In this document: positions 1-12,800 of the stretch, piece by piece
How the letters are laid out: every line of letters starts with the position of its first letter
How positions within the stretch are numbered: position 1 is the first letter of the stretch
Assembly: GCA_038363925.1 (NCBI GenBank)
Contig: JAQQWL010000005.1
Coordinates: 744,001-808,000, forward strand
Length of the DNA stretch: 64,000 nt
Direction of reading: 5' to 3'
Source: Apiospora phragmitis
Taxonomy: Eukaryota; Ascomycota; Sordariomycetes; Amphisphaeriales; Apiosporaceae
The notes under the pieces: model-generated
Databases searched by the model: none
What the model was told of the DNA's origin: nothing
Seen by the model: the letters and a program-made list of their open reading frames with translations, nothing else
Translations under genes and position numbers: made by a program

Positions 1-34
1 CTTCCGCTGGTAGTTCAGGCTTTTCCCACTTGTG

Positions 35-623
35 CTAACCACCAACATGCTCTTGCTGCAACACATCCGGCTGATGCCGCATTTGCTTCGCTTTCAGCTC
101 TACCGAGTCGCTGCCCTGATTCAACCTGTTTGTAGATTTCGGCTTGTGATATCTCTGCTTTGCAAGCATCCAAAGCAACGCAGCAAGTAGCACAAGCAGG
201 GGAACGCCTTAATCTGACGGCGAAGCCAGCCTCCAGAGCGACGGACGGCGTCGACGGGCAGGTATCGGTGGGGCATGCTGAGAAGGCCGAGCTCGCGTCT
301 GTTGGCATAGCCACGGGTGTCGGTGCTACGGTCTGCTGTGTGCCGGAGACCGTGGTACGTGATGTAGTCGTTCCAACGGTGCTTGCGGCGACAGTAGTGC
401 ATGCGCCGTCTGAATAGAAAGAGTGGTCTGCTTGCTGACGGATAAGGTCGTAGTTGATTGAGGTTGCGTTGTTCCACTGGAAGCCCACACCCTCGGAGCA
501 GCAATCGATCGTCGAATCTGACGTATCGCAGCACCAGCCGTTGAAACCCTTGCAGAAACGGAGGAGAGCCTGATCATTGCCGACTTTTTCGTCTAGCACG
601 CCTGATCTCGTCCAGAGTTTCAT
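35..623 (-). pseudogene. Fragment of a fungal cysteine-rich single-pass membrane protein gene
   Basis: The reading frame from 623 encodes a cysteine-rich ectodomain with a GWCCDTSD..DCC pattern, an N-glycosylation site (NNATS) and a Ser/Thr-rich stalk. This layout is common in secreted or plasma-membrane proteins of filamentous fungi. At about 208-213 the frame breaks. Directly downstream in the +1 frame is a clean hydrophobic segment (VPLLVLLAALLWMLA) followed by a basic cytoplasmic tail ending at the TAG at 35-37, so the original product was a type I membrane protein. No signal peptide is present: sequence upstream of 623 turns at once into repeat DNA, so the 5' exon is lost or separated by the transposon block. 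The function is unknown. Family placement is inferred from layout only, and the frame break could be an indel or an assembly error. Confidence 0.5.
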
Positions 624-720
624 CCAAGGCTGTCAATACACCAACCGAAACCACCATGATTGGCAACCAACCAACCATACAGCCTTGGTGAGCCACCAAA
701 TAAGAGCCTTTTGGTGTATT
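624..720. repeat. Short interleaved inverted repeats at the gene/repeat border
   Basis: Two inverted pairs are visible. CCAAGGCTGT (624-633) pairs with ACAGCCTTGG (679-688), and AATACACCAA (635-644) pairs with TTGGTGTATT (711-720). A related motif starting TGAGCCACC occurs at about 689 and again near 750. This could be the end of a small MITE-like element or the scar where the AT-rich block meets the gene. No target duplication was identified. Confidence 0.35.
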
Positions 721-2744
721 ATACCAATCAACTAAGAGATTGCCTTAATGAGCCACCTGGTGGTTTAGGTGTATTAGGTTGATATAAAGCTTTTTTTTTA
801 TTAAATTTAGTTATATATTATAATAATTTTTAGTGTTATTATCTTATATTAACTAGTAAATTAAACCGGAAGCCGCCCTTTATAAAAATATAATATTATA
901 ATCTTTATTATTAATATTAATACTTTATTCGTTATAAACGTGTATTTATAAACTTTATTTATATTTAATGAATATTACTATTAATATTAATATTATACTT
1001 CGTTATTATTAAGCCGATTAAATTAAACCTTTAATCGTTATTAAATCGTAAACCTAAGCCTTTTTAAAAAATATCTTAATTAAATCTCGACCATTATAAT
1101 TAAGCTATGTAAAGCTTGGGTTTAAAAGTTAAAATTTAATTTTTAGTTAAATAATAAAATATATTAAATTTATAAGATTTATATTATTAATCGAACGCCG
1201 TAAAATAAACTATTATTCATTAAAACTTATAAAATATAATACGTTATTTTTTAAAAAAGTATTATATTATAACGTTTCTTAATAAAAAAAGTCGAGAAAA
1301 AAGATTAAGTATAATATTAACACTAATCATCGTTATAAATATTTAACCGCTTATATAAAATTTAATAATTTATAAATAAATTAAATTCTTTAATAATAAT
1401 ACTTTTAACGGCAATTAATTTAATAACTTATTAATAACTCGGTAGTTTTTAATTAAATCGAGCTTTAAGAATTTTACGCTATTTATATATATTTAAACTT
1501 TTAAATCGAAGTACGTAAAGTTTTAATAAGCCGAAATATTATATACATACCGGTTATTTTTAATTTTAAATATTATTAATAAACTATTACTCGAGTATTA
1601 CGTGACGCGTTTAAATAAGTTTATTTTATTATTAATAAAATAAATATATATAGTTTTATATACTTTTTTTATAACGCGTTAGTTAATTAAGTTTAAAAGA
1701 TTACCGGTGGTTATTTTAATAAAAGTACTACCGCGTATAATATTCGTAATATAATTAAGTATTTTATATATAATAACGTTAATAATATAAATACCGCGAT
1801 AAATTATATCGGTTTTTAGCTTAGCTTTAATAAAAATCATTAACGCTGTCGTTATTTAAGTTATATTTTAAACTTATCTATTAAACTGTTATTAAATCGT
1901 TTATTTAACGATAATAATAATATAATTATAAATTTAAAAACAGGGTAAAAAATAACCGTTAATTATTATAAATAATAGCGAGAAAACCGGTTAATAAACC
2001 TTAAATCCTCGTTATCGCTATTAATTAAAGTAATTAACTTAATAAGCTATTTTTTATATATATAAAAAATACGCTAATTTTAATAACTTTATAAATCGAG
2101 ATAAAAAAAGTCTTTAGTTTATTAAGAATAATTAAATATATTATTAACTTATATTTATACTTTAAATATACCCGCGTTATATATTAATAAACTTAAAAAT
2201 AAATATATATATTAATGAAAAGTATTAAAATTAAGCTTTTAACTTAACGATTTATTTTTTAAATAAAAACTATTAATTAATCGATATTAACTAATAAGTT
2301 TTAAGTAAAATTAATATAATTTAATTAAAAGCTATTTTATTTAATTTAAAAATAATATTTAAATTTAATAATAATTATGCGACTTTAAAGGATTTTATAA
2401 TAATATTTATAATTACTTTAATAAATTCGAATTAATTTTAACGAAATTAAAACCTTTTAATATCGACGTTATTAATTACTTTAATTCGATAAAATATTAA
2501 ATCGGTGTTAATATTACGTAGGTAAAGTTTAATATATATTATTAAAAGTTAGTTAATAAGTTTATATATTTCGTTTTTTATATGTTTTATTTAATTTAAT
2601 AATAAATATTAATCGAAAGAATATAACGCGATAATTAATAATAAATTTATAGTACGAAAGAAATTATACGAAATATATAAACTAATTAATAAAAAAGTTT
2701 AAATATAATAAATTCTATATTATAATTAATTTTAAATAAATAAC
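721..2744. repeat. RIP-degraded AT-rich repeat, unclassified
   Basis: About 2 kb of very AT-rich sequence, dominated by TA, with CG retained and CA/TG scarce, as expected after heavy RIP. No open reading frame and no recognisable transposon protein motif could be read on either strand. It presumably derives from a transposable element, but the family cannot be told from the sequence. Confidence 0.6.
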
Positions 2745-3229
2745 TGTTATAGTACGTATAGACTAACCACTGCACTATAAAGTAAAAGCTTCGGAAATAA
2801 CTAAACAAGTTATTTTTATCTAATTCTATACTATAAGCGTTACCCCGCACGGGAGATAACCGTCGGCCGTAATACTATACCTCCTCTTTAAAGGCATGCC
2901 CTTATGCCTTAGGGTGACAAGTTTTAGACGTATATAATTTAGGCTAAGTATAGAGAAACTCCAGGGCTTTTATATAAGGGATGTATAAGGCCCTGCCCGC
3001 TTACTAGCGATCTTACCTAGGCAGTTAAAGAGAGCTCCTATCCGGCAAGTGTGGGAATTAAACCCACGTCTCTTATTTAACAAGTTAGTCCAGTTATTAT
3101 GTTACAGTGCGTATAGACTAACCACTACGCTATAAAGTAAAAGCTTCGGAAATAACTAGATAAGTTATTTTTATTTAATTCTATATTATAAGCGTTACCC
3201 CGCACGGGAGATAACCGTCGGCCGTAATA
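2745..3229 (-). repeat. tRNA-derived SINE-like repeat, tandem partial dimer
   Basis: A ~127-bp segment is present twice in direct orientation (2745-2871 and 3101-3228, period ~356 bp). Read on the minus strand, each copy ends with TAGCGTAGTGGTTAGTC (or TAGTGCAGTGG), which fits the RNA polymerase III A box of a tRNA D-arm. Downstream of the right copy, 3051-3067 forms a perfect T-arm-like hairpin (GTGGGTTTAATTCCCAC), a B box, about 82 nt from the A-box start. The acceptor stem does not pair, so this is not a functional tRNA gene. The layout of leader, A box, B box, unrelated body and next leader fits a tRNA-derived SINE arranged head to tail. GC content is higher than the neighbours, so it has had less RIP or is a later arrival. 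Confidence 0.55.
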
Positions 3230-3481
3230 ATAACGCGTATAAATTAATAATAGCTTTCGAGTTTAATTTAATAAATAACGTTAATTATTTCTTATAATAA
3301 ACGACTACGAATTAATTAATAATACCGAGGCGCCTTTAAATAAATTAATATAATAATATAATAATTAATTAAGCTTTTTAATTAAAATATATTAAATTTA
3401 ATAAAGTATTAATATTAATAATATTGAAAATACCCTCGGCTTTTTTTTATAATATTAATTTTTTTTATTATATAAACTATA
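3230..3481. repeat. AT-rich degraded sequence
   Basis: About 250 bp of RIP-type AT-rich DNA between the SINE-like repeat and the LTR that begins at 3482. It contains no gene or motif that I recognise. Its last five bases (ctata) may be the left target duplication of that LTR, matched by ttata after 19270. Confidence 0.5.
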
Positions 3482-3866
3482 TATTATAACCTAGCCTAAC
3501 CATGCGACCTAGACCCACTTCCGGCACGGCTCTACAATGCCCCGGAATATATACGAGACCTAGCACAAGCTAGCCCCACCCGGTCAGCGCTTACGACCCA
3601 CCAACGATAACGGACCCACTCGCCAGGAACACGATGACGGTCATGGGGAAAGAACACGGCACAGAGCAACGACGGCAGTACTAGGCGACTAGTACGAACT
3701 GGACAGCCAGGTCTAGATAGCTAGAACCGTACAACCAGAGATGGATGACTAATTCAGGTCACGTGGAGATAAGATAAAGATGACATATCTAGGAAAGTCA
3801 GGAGCGGACGAATCACGGTGATTCAAGTGAGCCATCTAGAAGGATCACTAGTCAACGGTACGATCC
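3482..3866 (+). repeat. Left half of a gypsy-family LTR, interrupted by the copia element
   Basis: The segment starts TATTATAACCTAGCCTAACC, matching the start of the intact gypsy LTRs at 8788 and 17748 (TTATAACCCGACCTAACC-type start, then CCGGCACGG). The remainder of this LTR continues at 18953-19270 on the far side of the copia insertion. The last five bases (gatcc, 3862-3866) are the copia target duplication. No internal retrotransposon region adjoins it on either side, and candidate 5-bp duplications (ctata before 3482, ttata after 19270) flank it. It therefore looks like a solo LTR split by a later insertion. It is diverged enough from the other LTRs to be a sister family. Confidence 0.6.
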
Positions 3867-4079
3867 TATCAGATATCGCGTGTATCAACTATTCGTATAG
3901 ACCTTATTCTATTTATTCTCTTTTCTATCCTCTTTCTATCTGTTTTAATCAAAGATATGCACCTTTATCTAGATGCCAGCCACGCCTGTTTCGGACCTCC
4001 GGTTATAAAGTTCATCTTATTCGAACATATGCTTCTATATAACTTAATATATATATTTATTCATCTAGTATATCTAATA
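3867..4079 (-). repeat. Copia 3' LTR (left copy)
   Basis: Matches 18759-18947 over its whole length, including a conserved GC-richer core (gccacgcctgtttcgga, then ccggttataaagttcatctt), apart from an extra ~25 bp of AT-rich sequence near 4035-4058. On the minus strand the sequence just upstream (4080-4090) reads CTAAAGGGG, a polypurine tract as expected next to a 3' LTR. Confidence 0.8.
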
Positions 4080-7000
4080 TACCCCTTTAGTTATTAAACT
4101 TTAATAGGATTTTATAAGGGGGAATAGCTAATTATTTTAAATTCTCCTCTTTTTAATATATTTTTAACTGTTTTAAAGTTTATAAATATTAATTCGGTTC
4201 GTCTCTTAATTTCGAGCCTTTCTTTAATATCAACTAGCTTAAATTAATAGAGGAGATTTTAATATTATTTATAAGAAAAAGCTTTAATAAGTCCGTCGGT
4301 AATTATATTTATAATTAGTATATAGATTATATTAATTATTTTTAAACCGACTTTTTATTATAATTAATAATTATAAATATTAATATATTTTAGTTTCGTA
4401 TTTAAAAATATTATATCTTTTTTAATAAGGCGTATTATCTATTTATTATTATATTTTAATCGAATTTTTTTCGAATTAAGTTTAATTCGTAACTCTTTAA
4501 TTAGTTTAAAAATAAAATATCCTTCTTTAATAGCTTATATAAAAGAGAATAACTCCGCTTTTATTATAAAAGTAATTATAGTTTCTTATTTATTTACGCG
4601 CTAGCTTACGGTTCTTTTAAAGAGTTTTATAACGTAAGTTTATAAGCTTTTTCGATTAAGTAAATTATTTATAAAGGATATATTATTAGCGACGGTAAAA
4701 TTATTTAATCCCTCGAATTATAAAGTATAGATAATCGAGAACTCTATTCGTAGTGGTATAATATATTAGTTTAAGGTTTATATTAAACCTAGATAAACGA
4801 GAAGTAGTAAAGGCGATATCTAGCTTAGTAATAATTACTGTGTATAAGATAGACCTGATCTTCTTTTAGTATAAATTAATAGTGTTATAATTTGTAAGTC
4901 CTTTAAAAGGAAATAGCTCTTTTTAACTTATAGGTGTATAGAATGACAAGTGTTGATATTAGCTAGCTAGTTGGATAATCTTGTTGATATAGTTTGTTTA
5001 GGAGAACTAAAAGCGTTTTTTTTCTTACGGTCTCAGAGGATTTCGATTTTAAAGAATTATTAAAAATTATCCTTTCTAGTGAACTAGTAGTGATCTTTTA
5101 AGTATATAATTATTTAATTAGTTTTTAATTTATTTATATTTTTAAATATTATAACGATATTGTTTATATAGAAAAAGATTAATATAATTTTTTAAAAATA
5201 ATAATATAGTTTATAAAGAATTTAAAAAAAATTAAACTTAATAAGAGTTTAAGTAAATTCTTTTTATTAAAGAAAAAATAATTTTCGAAATTTATAAAAA
5301 GTTTTATATAATTTTATTAATATTTTCAATTTTTTATACTTAAGAGGTATTTTTATATATATATTCTTTTCGAGTTTAGTATTAATAAACGCGTTTATTA
5401 TGTTATATTAAACTAGTTTAAAATTAAACTTAATTATAATAGCTATTAATATTTAAAAGGAACGTTTAACGAGTATTAATATATATATGTTTTCGTATTT
5501 AAATATTACTTATTAGTTTTTATAAATAATTAAGCGTATTTTATATTTAATAAATTAATTATACTTATTAAATTTATATATATATAGATTTATATATAAT
5601 TAAATATTTAATATTTAAGAGTTTAAAACGAAGAGATTTCTATTTATAAGTTTATATTTTTATAATTGTGGAGATAGTTCTTTTTTATTTCCTTAAATAG
5701 GTTTCTATATAAGTGAACTATTAAGTCTTGATAATTCTTAGGTAAGGTCGGTATCTATTTTTTATAAATTTTAACCTTTTTTTAAGTATTTTTAATATTT
5801 GATTAGAAGAAAGTACCAAAGGGTTAGATCTTATTTTATTAAGATAGCTCGACTTATGATTTAAAAGTGCTTTAAACCGTACTTTATTTACGTTCTTCTC
5901 GTCGATTAAGCTTATTATAGTAAACACTTTTCCCGCGTTAAATATAGACTGCTAGCTTATATATTAAACGGGAGGGGGATTTACCTTATATAATAATACG
6001 TACCGGAAATCGGGCAGGTTTATTTCCGGGCTTATACGATTACGATCTTCGTTATTAATAAAACTTTTAATAATATTAGTAAGGAGGGAAGCCGGCCGGG
6101 TAGGCGAGGCCGCGGGGGTTAAGAATAGGACGAAGGTTACGGTTATATAAAGGTGATTAGTTCCTTTCGTTGCTTTTGTTTATAGCTACTCTTCGAAGAG
6201 ACAGGATTTCTTTCTTATATCGCCTCCCGGGCCTATTTTACTCTTAACTTTCGGTATTTTTATATCACTTTTAAAACTAGTCGATAAGTCCTTATCTTTT
6301 TTTAAGTAGCCGTATTTTTTTACGGAAGGTCACCTTTTTTTAAAAATGCCGTTAATTATAGGTATCGGGTTAAAGCTTATTAATTAATTTCTTTAAAATT
6401 ATTTCGTAATTATTTAATATTACTATCGAATATTAAGTCTTTATTAAAGATTATATCCTATACGGTATAAACTTTATTAATTAATGGATTTTATACCCGA
6501 TATATATTTATTAAGTTATACCTAATTAAATATTTAATCCACGTTTTTAAATTTAATTGTTTAAATCGGTTAGATTTCTTTAAAATATTTGTTATTAAAG
6601 CGTAATATTTATATCCGTAAATTTTGAAATAAACTAGTTTTAGCTACTTTTAAACATTTAAAATCCCGTTTTTATATATTACGTAAATATAGAATATCTT
6701 ATATAATAATTTTTAATAAAAAGAATATTTAAAGGTACGATTATTTAAATAAACTGCCGTCTACTAGATCTCTTTCTATAAGTATATCGGGAGCTTAGAG
6801 CCTGCTTTTATTACTCGGGCCTTATCTTTGATCACACCCCTCGAGCGCTCGGCGGCTCTGTTTTGGGCTTGGGTATACAGCGTTAAGGGTTTGAAAAGAA
6901 TATAGTACTCTGACTGTAATATCTGGGTTATGCGAGGGGTCTTTATTAAAATTTTATTATTGTATTTGATAATTTTTATTTAAAAATTGTATAAGTTTTT

Positions 7001-8782
7001 AATATACCGATAAAATGGTTAAAAGTAGTGGTTAGAATAGTTATTTTTTAATCTTTTAAATAATAGTTTTAAATCGTACTATTATATCGGTCTATAATTA
7101 ATATAACGTTACTATTCTTATTAAAATCTTTTTTAAAGTTATAAAAGTTTACGGCGATATAGTAATATAGTTCTAGGGGATCGTCCCTTAGGGTACGTTA
7201 AATTTTTCGTCTAGCTTTTAATATACCGTATATTTCGTATTTAACGGTTAATAATTCTTTAATTTTTACCCCCCGAGCGTGATTCGTTAAGTTTCGAAAT
7301 ACTTCGGGTCTTGGATAACCAAGTCGTAGGTACTATCTATTGTCCGGAGCTGAGCTAGGAGCCCTTTTAGTATAAGAGGTGATTTAGTACTTACGAGTAT
7401 AGAAAGAGGCTAAAGAGTAGGATTTTAAAATATCCTCGATTACGGATTAATTAAACTTTTCCGCTAGGAAGTATATAATTATATCGTTTTTTTAACGAAA
7501 AGAGTTATTAAAAACTTTATTATTTTATTAATACTTTTTTAATTAAAAAAGCTTAAATAATATTAAATTATAAGTAAAGCTTTTATAATAAGTAATGTCG
7601 GTTAGTTTTATAGTTTTAAATCTTAATAAACTATTAATAATAATATTAATATTTTTATAACCGCTAATCTATATTATATCGTTTCTAGTGTATATATAAT
7701 TATTTAGGAGTGCCTGGCGGAACTTATTAAAACGGCTAATCTGGTTAAAAATATAGATTATAGTTCCGGAATTTAATATAATTAAGTTTTTTAAGGGGTA
7801 AGTAATTATTATAAAAGCTTTTATATATTACCTTTAAATTATAAAATAGTTCTACGTTTTATTAATAATTTGATTAATAAATTAATAATTCTTAATAGTT
7901 TTTAATTTTTTAAATCGTTTAATTTTTTCCGTTAATTTAGTATTCGAGTTAAGTTTTTATTTAATTACCTGTTAAAGTGGTTTAAAAGGTTTTTAACCTA
8001 GGTAGGCCTTATTTAAAAAGAGATAGAAATAATTCGAAAAAGTGTGGTTTCTGTAATATATAGCGTATTCTAGTTTATTTTCGCCGACTTTATCCTTTTT
8101 TCTTTTAATAATAAAGCTCGGGGTATCCTTTTTTAACTGTGCCGGAAGCTTCTTTAGGTTACGATAAAACCGGGATTAGTATTTTTCCTGGTTCGGTAAT
8201 CTTTAATCAGAACTTTATACTTAACTGTCCTCGTTTTTAATAGCTTCTCCGAATATAGCGAATAATTTTTTAAATACTTTTAAAGCTGGCGGGGATTTTA
8301 TAATAGTTTTTTAATAGATCTTCAAGTCCGATACCACTTTTTAGTAATCGATTTTTTTAAAGATAATATCTTTTTATTTATTGAACTGGAAATTCGTGAC
8401 CTAATTCTCTATTACTAGTCTAAATGCGAGGATCAGGTCTTAACACCAAGCTTAGGAGTTAGAAGTCTTTAGGACTTTTTCCTAGTATTATTTCTTATAA
8501 TAGTTTCTTATTAAATAATTTAAGCATTAAAGTTTCTAAGCATTTTAATAAATAGTTTAATAATAATTCGGTATTTATCTCTTATTTCGGTTATTTATTA
8601 ACTTTTTTAAACTCTTTTAATCTTTCGAATCGCGGTATATTATTCGTTTAGATATTAATCTTTATCGTAGTATATCTTTTTATATATATTTAAAACCGTG
8701 TTTAAAACCTAGTTTAAAAGCTTTTTAACTTTATTCTAATAATCCTTATATTTTTTCGTTTTATAAATATATATTATATAAT
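4080..8782 (-). pseudogene. Degraded copia pol (integrase, reverse transcriptase, RNase H)
   Basis: The minus strand can be followed by motif, ignoring stops. Around 6730-6890 there is an integrase C-terminal stretch (TLYTQAQNRAAERSRG and TAVYLNNRT), matching the copia pattern YTPEQNGVAER..AVYLINR. Around 5270-5420 comes reverse transcriptase (INAFINTKLEKNIYIK, then LYKTFYKFRK), the copia VNAFLNA..LDR..Y..P..LYGLK region. Near 5150 the catalytic YVDD box reads FYINNIVIIF, both aspartates changed to asparagine by G-to-A change. Around 4600-4850 RNase H is recognisable (LDIAFTTSRLSRFN, NRVLDYLYF). GC-richer islands (for example 6800-6900 and 7250-7420) keep longer readable stretches. The order on the minus strand is the copia order. 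Confidence 0.8.
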
Positions 8783-8787
8783 TAAGC

Positions 8788-9415
8788 AGTTACAACCCGA
8801 CCTAACCATGCGGCTAAAAGACCCCACTCACCGGCACGGAATTACTATACCCCGAACAGGCTACGATACCACAGCTACGGACCGCACCGCCAGCTATATG
8901 AACACGAAACCAGACCTTCCTTAATAACGAGTAACGCCACCGCTACGCCCGATAATAAGGCGAATACGCCCGTAAAGTAACGGCGACCGATAGTAAATTA
9001 CGTAGTACGGCAAACGCTTAGGCGAGATCATTAAACGGCGTAAAACGTAATTAGGGGCGATTACTAAGTAATACCGAGCACGTTTAAAAAAAATTATTAA
9101 GTAATAATAAATTAATAATAAAAAAAAATATATAATAATAAACGTTCCCCTACATATTTTATATAAATATTTTTTATTTTAATAATTAATTTAAATATTA
9201 ATCTTAATTTATTAATAAAATAAATAACTTTAACGAAACTATTATAAATATTTTTAAACTTATACATTTTAATTACTTTCGTTTTTACTAGTTATTACTT
9301 ATTATATTAATAAAAGCGATTTCTATCGTATATTCGAATACTTTTTCGTATTATTAATATAAACCTTAATACATCTTACTAAGTTTTTTTTAAAACTTAA
9401 ATAACGTTCGTTATA
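8788..9415 (+). repeat. Gypsy 5' LTR
   Basis: Aligns along its length with 17748-18378, for example the shared segment gcgaatacgcccgtaaagta and the shared end cgttcgtta(t/c)a. Differences are mostly C/T and G/A. The first base is not the expected T (agttacaacc), so the extreme end may have mutated. Confidence 0.85.
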
Positions 9416-9829
9416 TTTTAATTACTCTTATTTTTACGAATTATTATTTAAACCTTTAAATAATAATACTATAAGAACTATATCTATACCTAGCCCTAAT
9501 AACACCGTCCGGTAAGGAAAAACTCTTATCGCCACCCCTAATACCTCCTAACGGGACCTTACTATAAATATCGATAATAACGATAATAATAATAAGCCTA
9601 CATAATAAGCACTAGTTAAGCGAATTAAAAAGCTCGAACAAAAGAGCGCCAACTACTAACATTACTATATTAAGCTCGAAAAGGAGCGTAACGAGCTCCT
9701 AGTTAAAGGCACCTCAGGATAAATACCCTATAATATCGATAAGTTACGCGAAAAGGTGCGTTTCCTCCGTATAGCTATTAATATTATTTAAACCTCTATT
9801 ATATTAAAAAAATATATAAAGATTAGCAC

Positions 9830-12800
9830 GTTAACCCCTTTTAATAAAATAAGTAAAAACTTTCGAAGCTTTTTTATTTAAATTAAAACTTATTAATAAT
9901 TTTATAAAAAAACGTTTTAAAACGCTATTTAACGAGTTATTTACGCCGCTTTATTTTTTAAAAATAAGGTATTCGCTTAATTTAAACCCTACTTAAACAA
10001 ACTCGTAAAAAACGATTAGTAAATTAAGCTATACCGCGCGGAAATATAACGTATTTTCGAAAGTTACGACGGCTTTAAACAAGCCTTTAAATCACTTTTC
10101 CAAAACCCTAATAAAAAGCAATAAGCGGAAAAAGAACTTAAAACCTTTAAATAAAAAGGATTAACCGCTTTTTATATAGCCGAGTTCCAACGTATTATAA
10201 CTTGATTAAATTATACCGAAGTTACGAAAATTATAATATACTATTAAAAACTAAAGGATAATATTAAAAACGAACTCAGCCGGCTCGACGCCCCTAATAA
10301 TTTTTTCTCATATATAAAGCTTATTATTAAAATCGATACTCGTATATATAAATAACGCCGCGAAAAATAAGGCGGACCCTAATAATAAACTAATTAAATT
10401 TAAACTAACACGGGGTAACCACATTAATACAACTATATACCGCCTAAAAATATTATAACATATAATTATTATAATAAGCCTATAAATTTCGACGCTATTA
10501 AATATAATAAATAAAATAAGAAATTACGCGATATTTATTATAATTATTAAAAACTAGGATATTATATTTAAAAATATCGAATATTAAAAAAATAATTTTT
10601 AATAAGTTTAAAAAAACGATATATTAATATTATTAAAGTAAAAAATATTTTTATAATAATTATTAAAAATAATAACACTACTATTAAATATAATAATTTA
10701 TTTTAAATAACTTACTATAATAACAAGTACACTTTTTACTTGGCGAATAAAGAAAATACCGGATAATTCTTTAAAGCACTAAAAAACAAGGAGGACTATA
10801 GCTAGAGCGTCGCGATAATACGAAAGGAGTAACCCTTTCCTTACGACGGAAATAATAATTTAATAAATAACATTATAAACCAACCAAAGTAATTAATAAA
10901 CTACGAACGTTTAATAAGTATATTAATAAACGAATTAATAAATAAGATCGCTAAATTTAAAAACTTTAAAACCAATAAATAGTTAGCTATCCTTAATATT
11001 CTTTACCCCGGCTTAAAATACCTACGCTAAATACTTATTACGGCCAGTTTTAATTAAAAAATTTATAATAATTATATAATAAAGAACGATTTACGAATTT
11101 CTCTTACTTACGAAAAACACTTTACGCTCTTATAAATCTCGTATATATATAACGCTTATATAAAATACCTCGCGAAAAAACTTAAATATAAATAATTTCT
11201 TTAAAAAATCGGTAAACGACTTATTATATAACCATACCCGGATTATATTATTAAAAAAATCCGAATATTAATTTTAAACGGGTAACGCGCGTACTTACTA
11301 ATATAAAAAAATTTACAATAATTACGATAATATTACCTAAAAAAACGAAATTAAAGGGAATACTTCAAAAACTAATACCTCGAATACGCTTAAAAAAAAT
11401 CGCGAGCTTATAAATATTTAAAGGAAAACGTTTAACGCTCTTAAAATATATAAGTATATACTTAATAAAAAGACTTTTTTAATATATTAAAGAACTTATA
11501 AAACGTTTATAAACTATTACAAACCTAATAAACCTTTGAATTATTAGAAAAACCCGAATTTTAAATATTAAGGATAGTACTTTATATAAGGAGGAATATA
11601 GAAACACTTCCGTTAATATATCAAAAAGTACCTTATAAAGAACGAAAGGAATAATAGCGACGATACGAGAATCGATCGCGGGATATTATTAATAACCTAT
11701 AAACGTAACGTTCGGAAAATAGACGCCGCCTATTATAAAAAAACGATAATAAGCGGACTAAAATAGGTCCTTATGCTAAATAATAGATAATCGAGCTATC
11801 TATAAGTATATTATATTAATACTAGGTATAAAAAGAGGCTATATTAAAACGTTATTCGATAACGGAGCGTAAAGAAATTATATTTTATTATAAATTATTA
11901 ATTACTTTAAACTCGAATAATAAGAGAAAAACGCCCTATACCGATTTAAAGCCGTCAATAAAAGATTTATAACTTATAACAATAAAGAAATATAAAAGGA
12001 AATTACGAACTTTTTAATTAATATTAAAAAACGTTATAAACGAATTACGTGTAATATTACAGACGTTACAGGATACGATATAATTTTAAGCATAATTTAA
12101 TTATAGGTAAATAATTTTAAAATTAATTAAAAAATAGGCTAACTTTAATAAAATATATTAAAAAAAGGTTTAATTAATAAGTAACGGTTTAAAAAGCAAC
12201 TTTTTAATAAACTTAAAATCTTTAAAATATGTATTATTATTAAAAAGCTTAAGCCGAACGTTATAATAACTATATTAAAAGAGTATTAATAATTCGAAAT
12301 ATTTTTTAATAAGAAATTAGAAATAAGTTTATTATTTTATATATAATAAAATTATAAAATATTTTTTAAAAATAAGAAAGAACACTTATTTATACTTATA
12401 TATAAACTTAACTAAGAGTATGAACAAGCTTTAAAAAAATATATTACGGAAAATCTCGAGAAAAGAGTTATCCGACTATCCATATTACTAACAAGCTTCC
12501 CTATCCTTTTCGTTTTAAAAAAAAGTAAGGATAAAAAACTTAAATAGCGTATATATATTAATTACTAGAAGTTTAACGAAATTATTATTAAAAACTAATA
12601 CTTCTTACTTTTAATTAGCGATTTATAAAATAAATTATTACACGTTAAAATCTTTACAATACTCGACCTCTTTAATATATATAACTTAATCCGAATTAAA
12701 AAAGGAAAGGAATAGAAAACCGCGTTCTAAACTAAATATAACTATTTTAAATACTAAGCTATGCCGTTTAACTTAATTAATATATTAGCTAGTTTTTAAT

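Noticed and set aside
3041..3140. A functional tRNA gene on the minus strand
   Set aside because: A-box and T-arm motifs fit, but the acceptor stem does not pair and the leader is repeated; it is better explained as a SINE-like repeat.
3818..4042. 74-codon plus-strand frame as a gene
   Set aside because: It lies across the border of an LTR fragment and a copia LTR and has no coding features.
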